From Lachnospiraceae bacterium UBA7179 (GTDB lineage: Bacteria > Bacillota > Clostridia > Lachnospirales > Lachnospiraceae): a DNA stretch of 19,528 bases. The translations under genes were made by a program, and so were the position numbers. Below, in pieces: positions 14,955-19,528 of the stretch. The stretch's first letter is position 1, and each line of letters begins with the position of its first letter. The notes under the pieces are model-generated. The model worked only from the letters and a program-made list of their open reading frames with translations. It was not told where the DNA came from and searched no databases. The stretch covers positions 1-19,528 of the forward strand of contig DKVL01000043.1 of NCBI GenBank assembly GCA_002491195.1. Reading direction: 5' to 3'.

Positions 14955-15050
14955 TATGAGCATGACCGTGACGGGTATACGGAGGCCAAACACGAATTTG
15001 TTTCCGAATACACCCGGAAAGCAAAAGAAGATTTATCATGTCCGACATGA
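14955..15050 (+). pseudogene. C-terminal remainder of the GrpB gene beyond the TGA
   Basis: Directly after the TGA, in the same frame, the sequence reads 'YEHDRDGYTEAKHEFVSEY' and then 'TRKAKEDLSCPT' to a second TGA at 15048-15050. This is the usual GrpB end (pattern 'YxxDRdaYtxaKxxFixxyt'). With it the protein would have about 187 residues, near the family's normal length. So the first TGA is a nonsense mutation or a readthrough codon, not a frameshift. Confidence 0.75.
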
Positions 15051-15092
15051 TGCCGGAAAGAGCAGAACGAATCAGGAGAGGAGTAGGTCAAG

Positions 15093-15422
15093 ATGGAGAT
15101 GTCTGATCAGGAAGAAGCATTGGAACAACTGTTGTCCGACGTGGAAAATCTTATGGAAGATCTATACCAGAGCGGATTTGATACCGTGCATGACAGCACA
15201 TTGAAAACGTTAAATAATATGGTCAGGCGCACGGCTGCGTATGGTATGGAGCTGTTGTCAGAGCTGCTCTCACAGCTGACGGACGGCTTGACGATGCGCC
15301 GCCACCAGATGGAAAAGAAAGAAGATTCAATGGCGCGTGTCTATGCACAGCTGTACCGGTATGTCAGTGTCTGCGGGGATAAGATTGAGCGTGATAAGGG
15401 AGTGCGTTATTATTTGCTGTGA
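15093..15422 (+). CDS. Small helical partner of the SWIM operon
   Basis: The protein has 109 residues, wholly alpha-helical and acidic at the start: 'EEALEQLLSDVENLMEDL', then 'GFDTVHDSTLKTLNNM', 'YGMELLSELLSQL' and 'LYRYVSVCGDKIERDKGVRYYL'. The pattern (two helices, 'aYGM.l.seLL..L', a final 'L..Y...c..ki..D') resembles small proteins I recall next to SWIM genes in related operons. Family identity is not certain. AGAGGAG lies 9 nt before the ATG. It is probably the last gene of the MoxR operon, separated from SWIM by the GrpB gene. It may be a binding partner of one of the larger proteins. Confidence 0.65.
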   Translation: MEMSDQEEALEQLLSDVENLMEDLYQSGFDTVHDSTLKTLNNMVRRTAAYGMELLSELLSQLTDGLTMRRHQMEKKEDSMARVYAQLYRYVSVCGDKIERDKGVRYYLL

Positions 15423-15479
15423 CAATGATCGTTTTGAAGGTATGTCAGCAGTGGTTGCTTTAATAGATCCTTAAGATTC

Positions 15480-15773
15480 ATGCTTCTGGAGGGTAAGAGT
15501 ACACAAAAGATTGATGAGTTGACATCTAATTATAATGATTTAGTAAAAGAATTAAAAAAGCCATATCTTGATATGTGGGCTAAAAAGGATGATCCAAGAC
15601 TTTTATATACCCAAATTGGATATTCTGATGAGATTAGAGATGAAGAAATTATTAGAAGTGACTATGAACGACGTGAGTTATTAGAACAGCTCATAACTAT
15701 TTATCAGTTACAATTTCCAGTTTTGCATCAAAATGAAGCTAGAGCACGTATTATAAATACATTCGTATTATAG
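15480..15773 (+). CDS. Small hypothetical protein or gene fragment before the Septu-like pair
   Basis: The protein has 97 residues. I do not recognise it. It is helical and charged: 'TQKIDELTSNYNDLVKELKKPYLDMW', 'EEIIRSDYERRELLEQLITIY'. No ribosome site precedes the ATG, and the frame is open upstream only to a TGA about 50 nt before it, so it could be the 3' end of a lost gene. The base composition is AT-rich like the following genes and unlike the MoxR operon, so the boundary of a transferred block probably lies between 15422 and 15480. It ends 60 nt before the ATPase gene. Confidence 0.4.
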   Translation: MLLEGKSTQKIDELTSNYNDLVKELKKPYLDMWAKKDDPRLLYTQIGYSDEIRDEEIIRSDYERRELLEQLITIYQLQFPVLHQNEARARIINTFVL

Positions 15774-15833
15774 GGGATTATTTTTTCAATATGGAGTAAA
15801 ATAATTAAGAATTCATAGACAGAAGGTGAAGAA

Positions 15834-17090
15834 ATGAAGATAAACAGGCTTGAACTTAAAAATTTCAGATCATTTGACAGGGCAGAATTACAATTAGATG
15901 GTAAGAGTACAGTGATTTTCGGTGTGAATGGAACTGGAAAAACTTCTGTGCTAACAAGTATCAATCTTCTATATGCCAATATTATTAACCAGATTGTGAA
16001 CAGAAAAGAACTGAAGCAGAATTTTAATTTGGAATTAGATGATATTCAATATGGCAAAACGCAGACGAAGATAGAAGCAGATTTCGATATGGAAGAGCAG
16101 CGAATTACCTATCATAGATCTATGGTCAGAAAAACGGGAAAAAGGGGACATGATTTAAATGCCCTAAAAAATATCGTCTCTCTTTTCCATGAAAAGTATA
16201 TAGATGATGAGAAACAAGATAATATCCCAATATTTGTTAATTATGGAACAAATCGCCTGGTCTTGGACATTCCAATGAGAATAAGAAACAGACATACATT
16301 TGACATTTATTCTGCATTTGACAAAGCGATAGAAAATCGAATAGATTTTAGGACATTTTTTGAGTGGTTCAGAGGTCAGGAAGATTATGAAAATGAATGT
16401 AAAGTACAGAATGCAGACTTCGAATATAAAGATAAATCCTTAGAGACTGTAAGAAAAGCTATGCTTGTTATGATGGATGGATGTACAGATCTCAGGGTTG
16501 CGAGAAAACCTAAGTTGGAGATGAAAGTTGAAAAAAACGGAATCAGTCTCAACGTATCTCAGTTGTCTGATGGTGAAAAATGTACTATGGCAATGTTTGG
16601 TGATCTTGCTAGAAGACTTAGTATCGCAAACCCACTTTTAGATAATCCGCTTTTAGGTGAAGGAGTAGTAATTATTGATGAAATAGAGCTTCATATGCAT
16701 CCTTTGTGGCAGAGAAATGTGTTAAAGCGGTTAAGGGAGACTTTCCCTAATATTCAATTTATCATTACAACACATTCGCCTATTGTGCTTAGTGAAGTGG
16801 ATGATGACTATCATGTTTTCTTTATGAGAAATTCAGGTATATCAGGAGAAATCGTGGAGTTTAGGAGACTTGATGGTTTTGATGCCAATTATATTCTTGA
16901 AGAATTTATGGGAACAAAATCGATAAATACGAATACAGAGAATTTGATTAATGATATATATAGGCTCATTAATCATAAATCTTTTGATGAAGCAGAAAGG
17001 AAAGTAAAAGAATTAGAGAAAATAACTGATTCAGTCAATAAAGATGTATTGAGGGCTAATATACTGATTAAGAAAGGTCGTTTATCATGA
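15834..17090 (+). CDS. ptuA: PtuA-like ATPase of a Septu-type defence system
   Basis: The protein has 418 residues. It is an ABC/SMC-like ATPase: 'LKNFRSF' start, Walker A G30VNGTGKTS38, signature 'LSDGEK' (244-249), Walker B 'VVIIDEIELHMHP' (278-290) and the H-loop 'ITTHSP' (His314). This layout fits the AAA_21/OLD-like ATPases, of which PtuA of Septu is one. In Septu, PtuA binds the HNH nuclease PtuB and regulates it in response to phage. AAGGTG is close to the ATG at 15834. The stop overlaps the start of the HNH gene (ATGA, 17087-17090), the strongest local evidence for the pair. No reverse transcriptase or msr/msd is visible, so it is not a retron of the Ec78 type. Confidence 0.8.
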   Translation: MKINRLELKNFRSFDRAELQLDGKSTVIFGVNGTGKTSVLTSINLLYANIINQIVNRKELKQNFNLELDDIQYGKTQTKIEADFDMEEQRITYHRSMVRKTGKRGHDLNALKNIVSLFHEKYIDDEKQDNIPIFVNYGTNRLVLDIPMRIRNRHTFDIYSAFDKAIENRIDFRTFFEWFRGQEDYENECKVQNADFEYKDKSLETVRKAMLVMMDGCTDLRVARKPKLEMKVEKNGISLNVSQLSDGEKCTMAMFGDLARRLSIANPLLDNPLLGEGVVIIDEIELHMHPLWQRNVLKRLRETFPNIQFIITTHSPIVLSEVDDDYHVFFMRNSGISGEIVEFRRLDGFDANYILEEFMGTKSINTNTENLINDIYRLINHKSFDEAERKVKELEKITDSVNKDVLRANILIKKGRLS

Positions 17091-17674
17091 TTTATATAGA
17101 CAAACAGGAAGAGCCTGAATGGTTAGCGGAATTTAAGAAAAAGTATCCAAAAGCTACGTATGATTCGAAAGAATTCAAACCCTATATTTCAAGACTTAAT
17201 GAGGAATTGATAAAAGAACAAAAATATATTTGTGCATACTGCTGTTGTGAAATTGATACGAAAAAATCGCATAATGAGCATATTGAACCTAGACATTCAG
17301 GCACATATGTAAGTAAGAGAAGCTTGGATTATTCGAATTTAGTAGCTTCCTGTTATGGATTTCAGGGAGAAAGGACTTGCGGTCCGAAAAAAGATAATAA
17401 TTATGATGAGAAGAAGTTCATTTCCCCTTTGAATCCGGCATGCGAAGATATATTTAGTTATTTCCCGAATGGTATGATTGATGGAGATGTTTATACAACA
17501 GAGCTCCTGAATCTGAATTCGCATAGATTAAAGCAGGCTCGTGAGGCAATTTACAATACCATACAAGAGCTTGATGAAGAGTTAATCCATTTGATTTATT
17601 CGGATGATGGAGAAAAATTACCACCATTTATGAATGTTGTCAAATGGTACATAAAACAAAATTATGAGAATTAG
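17087..17674 (+). CDS. ptuB: PtuB-like HNH endonuclease of a Septu-type defence system
   Basis: The protein has 195 residues. A zinc-binding C49-x2-C52 is followed by 'HNEHIEPRH' (62-70), with H65 as the likely catalytic HNH histidine and H62/N63 in the motif, then 'LDYSNLVASC' (80-89) with N84 and C89, and C98. This order fits the TIGR02646/PtuB type of HNH nuclease, which cleaves nucleic acid when released by its ATPase partner. The start ATG overlaps the stop of the ATPase gene by 4 nt, so translation is probably coupled. A 63-residue ORF follows after 15 nt with its own ribosome site. Confidence 0.8.
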   Translation: MIYIDKQEEPEWLAEFKKKYPKATYDSKEFKPYISRLNEELIKEQKYICAYCCCEIDTKKSHNEHIEPRHSGTYVSKRSLDYSNLVASCYGFQGERTCGPKKDNNYDEKKFISPLNPACEDIFSYFPNGMIDGDVYTTELLNLNSHRLKQAREAIYNTIQELDEELIHLIYSDDGEKLPPFMNVVKWYIKQNYEN

Positions 17675-17689
17675 AGGAGATGGAAAAAC

Positions 17690-17881
17690 ATGTTACCATC
17701 CATACTTGCAAGACAAAGGCAAATAAGACCGATGATCGAAGGCTTGAGTGATCAGGTAAAACTTTGCGTTTGGTTGTTCTTGTCAAACCCGAAACGATTA
17801 GAGTTAATGGAGAAGAAATTGAAGAAAGGAGACATTTTAACTGGCATTAGCGCGCAGAGTAGGAAAGAGGAAAACAGATGA
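17690..17881 (+). CDS. Small basic hypothetical protein between PtuB and Imm7
   Basis: The protein has 63 residues. AGGAG stands just after the nuclease stop, about 11 nt before the ATG. The start 'MLPSILARQ' recalls the first residues of some DEAD/DEAH defence helicases, but the following sequence does not continue that way, so this could be a relic fused to other sequence. The C-terminal half is Lys-rich ('ELMEKKLKKGD'). Its stop overlaps the Imm7-like ATG (ATGA, 17878-17881), so it couples that gene to the Septu-like pair. Function unknown. Confidence 0.45.
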   Translation: MLPSILARQRQIRPMIEGLSDQVKLCVWLFLSNPKRLELMEKKLKKGDILTGISAQSRKEENR

Positions 17882-18285
17882 TAGAATTACACGGATGGGT
17901 GACTGTTAGGGAAACATATAAAGCGGCAATGGACGAGGAAGAACAGATTGATTTAATTGTTCAAAAAATTCAGGATATCATTGAAAGTCTGCACTGGTTC
18001 AAACCGACTATTAAGGCGATGAATGGTGAATACTTTCTTGAATTTACACTATATTCAAACAGGAAGGATTCCCGATCGCGGGAGGTATTTGAACTGTACA
18101 GCAGAATTGGAGAACTTGCTCCAGGCAGCTATGGATTGATCTATCTGTATGATGATGAAGATGTGGAGGGCAGGGAAAACCGGTTTCAAGTGTTTTCCCT
18201 GGCGAGAGGTATTGTGGAGGAACGAGAAGATACCTTTTTATCGCCAGTGATTCCGATGATTGAGGATAGAGATGAAATTAGATAG
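17878..18285 (+). CDS. Imm7-family immunity protein
   Basis: The protein has 135 residues. 'MIELHGWVTVRET' at the start and 'PGSYGLIYLYDDED' (82-95), 'SLARG' (107-111) and 'EDTFLSPVIPMIED' (117-130) follow the Imm7 pattern (start 'mie.HGW', middle 'GSYGLLY..DDE', end 'D.fLSP..P.IED'). Imm7 proteins are predicted to neutralise the C-terminal toxin domain of polymorphic toxins. No toxin with a signal or repeat region is in the window. It overlaps the preceding ORF by 4 nt and is followed by a separate promoter, so it belongs to the Septu-like transcript. Confidence 0.8.
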   Translation: MIELHGWVTVRETYKAAMDEEEQIDLIVQKIQDIIESLHWFKPTIKAMNGEYFLEFTLYSNRKDSRSREVFELYSRIGELAPGSYGLIYLYDDEDVEGRENRFQVFSLARGIVEEREDTFLSPVIPMIEDRDEIR

Positions 18286-18335
18286 GTACCAGGCGTCAAA
18301 AGACAAATAGAAAAGGCAGCTATAGAATGAGTGAA

Positions 18336-18364
18336 TTGATTTTTGCAGGATACTAAAGTATAAT
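18336..18364 (+). promoter_or_regulatory. Sigma-A promoter of the Fic gene
   Basis: TTGATT (18336-18341) and a perfect TATAAT (18359-18364) are separated by 17 bp. Transcription would start near 18371, inside the inverted repeats described at 18370-18392. Confidence 0.65.
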
Positions 18365-18369
18365 AAAAG

Positions 18370-18392
18370 TGTGATAATACTCACAATATTAT
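18370..18392 (+). promoter_or_regulatory. Overlapping inverted repeats at the Fic transcription start
   Basis: TGTGA (18370-18374) and TCACA (18381-18385) form a 5-6-5 palindrome, and ATAATA (18374-18379) with TATTAT (18387-18392) form a second one. Both lie at the predicted start site, the classic place for a repressor operator. No regulator gene is adjacent. Confidence 0.4.
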
Positions 18393-18421
18393 ATATAAAA
18401 ATGTGAAAGGAATTGCGCAAA

Positions 18422-18499
18422 ATGGAACGGCTTATCCTTTTCATATCATTTGTGGAAGATAACAGAGAGGTGATACAGAGTGGACAAAGATCCATTTAA
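18422..18499 (+). CDS. Candidate 25-residue leader peptide overlapping the Fic start
   Basis: ATG 18422 opens a 25-codon frame (start 'MERLILFISFVEDN') ending at TAA 18499, 20 nt inside the Fic gene in another frame. AAAGG stands about 12 nt upstream. It could couple translation of the GTG-started Fic gene or be chance. No similarity is recognised. Confidence 0.2.
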   Translation: MERLILFISFVEDNREVIQSGQRSI

Positions 18500-19313
18500 G
18501 GAATATATCAAAGAATCTGAACCATCAAAGCGGGACAAAGGATACGCATGGCATACGGCAATTGGCCTGCAGGCGGTTGATGGACTTAAACCGTCGGAAT
18601 ATCTAGTTCATACTGCTATTCGAAATATTGAGGGCGAGATTTCTCTTGAAGAGGCAAGTGTGCTTTTGCAGACCTACTATGAAGAAAATCCTGCCCTTGA
18701 TGTTGGAGACCGCACCGAAGAGGCAGACAAAGTTTCGGTAAGGATTGCAGCGCTTCTGTCCGAGCAGGCGTTCAGTTTTACACCAAATGAATATATTTCC
18801 ATTCATAGGAAACTGTTTACTGGTATCTATTCTCATGCAGGACGCATTCGGGATTATAATATCACAAAGAAGGAATGGGTGCTGAATGGAGCGACCGTGA
18901 TCTACGGCAGTGCCACGGAACTTAAGGCGACGCTGGACTATGACTTTGCGGAGGAGAAGAAGTTTTCCTATCAAAATCTCTCGATGGATGAAATCATACA
19001 TCATCTTGCAGCATTCCTATCCGGATTGTGGCAGATTCATGTATTTGAAGAGGGCACGACAAGAACAACTGCAGTATTTTTTATCAAGTACCTTAGCACG
19101 CTTGGCTTTGACGTGACAAATGACATTTTTGCCAAGAATGCATGGTATTTTCGAAATTCGTTGGTCAGAGCAAACTATAACGACCTGAAAAAGGGTGTTT
19201 ATGAAACGACAAAATACCTTGAATTGTTCCTGCGCAATCTCCTGCTGAATGAGAATCATCCGCTTCATAACCGAACATTGCACATTCTTAATGATGACAA
19301 TTGTGTGCTATAG
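18480..19313 (+). CDS. Fic-domain protein with altered catalytic motif
   Basis: The protein has 277 residues. A Fic fold is shown by 'SIHRKLFTGIYSHAGRIRDYNITKKEW' (about 107-133), 'YGSATEL' (142-148, the flap-like part) and the motif 'H187VFEEGTTR195'. Fic enzymes transfer AMP or related groups to protein hydroxyls using HxFx(D/E)GN(G/T)R. Here Asn, which helps hold the phosphates, is replaced by Thr193 (ACG). His187, Phe189, Glu191 and Arg195 remain. 'RNIEGEI' (48-54) could be an inhibitory helix, but the usual Ser/Thr before it is not clearly placed. The start is GTG at 18480 with GAGAGGTG upstream. It has its own promoter and terminator. Confidence 0.8.
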   Translation: MDKDPFKEYIKESEPSKRDKGYAWHTAIGLQAVDGLKPSEYLVHTAIRNIEGEISLEEASVLLQTYYEENPALDVGDRTEEADKVSVRIAALLSEQAFSFTPNEYISIHRKLFTGIYSHAGRIRDYNITKKEWVLNGATVIYGSATELKATLDYDFAEEKKFSYQNLSMDEIIHHLAAFLSGLWQIHVFEEGTTRTTAVFFIKYLSTLGFDVTNDIFAKNAWYFRNSLVRANYNDLKKGVYETTKYLELFLRNLLLNENHPLHNRTLHILNDDNCVL

Positions 19314-19319
19314 AAAAAC

Positions 19320-19339
19320 GCCTCAACTGAGGCTTTTTT
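19320..19339 (+). terminator. Intrinsic terminator of the Fic gene
   Basis: GCCTC (19320-19324) pairs with GAGGC (19329-19333) around AACT, with six T following (19334-19339). It starts 6 nt after the Fic stop codon. Confidence 0.85.
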
Positions 19340-19472
19340 ATGGATAGTACGCTCATATTTGTATTGAATGGTACAATCGATTAAAACCTTGATTAGTAGA
19401 TACAATGTTCTTTGCAATGGCAATATAACCAATAGGAGCTCGAATTGAATATAAAACATTATTAGCAGGGAG

Positions 19473-19494
19473 TAAGGAACTGTAGAAAAATAAC
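19473..19494 (+). repeat. 22-nt copy of the 12349-12405 palindrome arm
   Basis: TAAGGAACTGT-AG-AAAAATAAC matches the minus-strand reading of the right arm at 12383-12404 in 20 of 22 positions (the two central bases differ). It is followed by unrelated sequence that runs out of the window. It may be the terminal inverted repeat of an insertion sequence whose body is outside the window. Confidence 0.6.
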
Positions 19495-19528
19495 TGACAC
19501 ATCTTGCTTGTCTATTTCTCCGATAGCA

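Noticed and set aside
15834..17674. Retron Ec78-type system (RT plus PtuAB)
   Set aside because: No reverse transcriptase with a YADD motif and no msr/msd-like structured repeat is found on either strand; only the ATPase and HNH genes are present.

Overview
The window looks like chromosomal DNA of a Gram-positive anaerobe of the class Clostridia, most likely Lachnospiraceae. The signs are AGGAGG-type ribosome sites, sigma-A-like promoters (TTGACA/TATAAT), a lipoprotein with a DUF5050-like propeller, an Rpn-like PD-(D/E)XK nuclease, SUKH and Imm7-like immunity proteins, and moderate GC with AT-rich insertions. No tRNA, rRNA, CRISPR array or complete transposase is visible. This is an accessory, conflict-rich region.

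Region 1 (1-2335) holds a 701-residue secreted lipoprotein gene. Upstream of it are an inverted repeat and four 11-bp-phased TGATGCA repeats; a strong intrinsic terminator follows it. Region 2 (2304-5919, minus strand) is a rightward-starting block: a small DcrB/PsbP-like protein, a protein made of two EF-Tu domain II-like barrels without a GTPase domain, a SUKH (SMI1/KNR4) protein, an XRE regulator whose C-terminal half resembles FliG-C, and a PD-(D/E)XK nuclease with its own strong promoter. Region 3 (6025-7352) starts at overlapping divergent promoters and encodes an unknown 180-residue protein and a membrane-anchored C39-like papain-fold protein that appears to lack its catalytic cysteine segment.

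Region 4 (7357-15422) is the centrepiece. It is an operon of a MoxR-type AAA+ ATPase, a DUF5682 protein (TraB/ChaN-like motifs), a vWA/MIDAS protein, a double-SWIM zinc-finger protein and a 109-residue partner. The architecture (ATPase, MIDAS adaptor, zinc-finger sensor, putative hydrolase-like effector) suggests an NTP-dependent stress or conflict system. A GrpB-family gene with an in-frame premature TGA lies inside the operon, and a 57-bp palindrome lies between the vWA and SWIM genes.

Region 5 (15480-19339) is AT-richer. It holds a Septu-like anti-phage pair (PtuA ATPase and PtuB HNH nuclease, overlapping by 4 nt) flanked by small unknown ORFs, an Imm7-family immunity gene overlapping the ORF before it, and a Fic-domain gene whose catalytic motif reads HxFxEGTTR instead of HxFxEGN(G/T)R. 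A terminator closes it. Near the window's right edge a 22-nt sequence matches the arms of the 57-bp palindrome at 20 of 22 positions, which may mark the end of a mobile element continuing outside the window.

Functional names rest on recognised motifs and recalled family patterns; no database search was possible.
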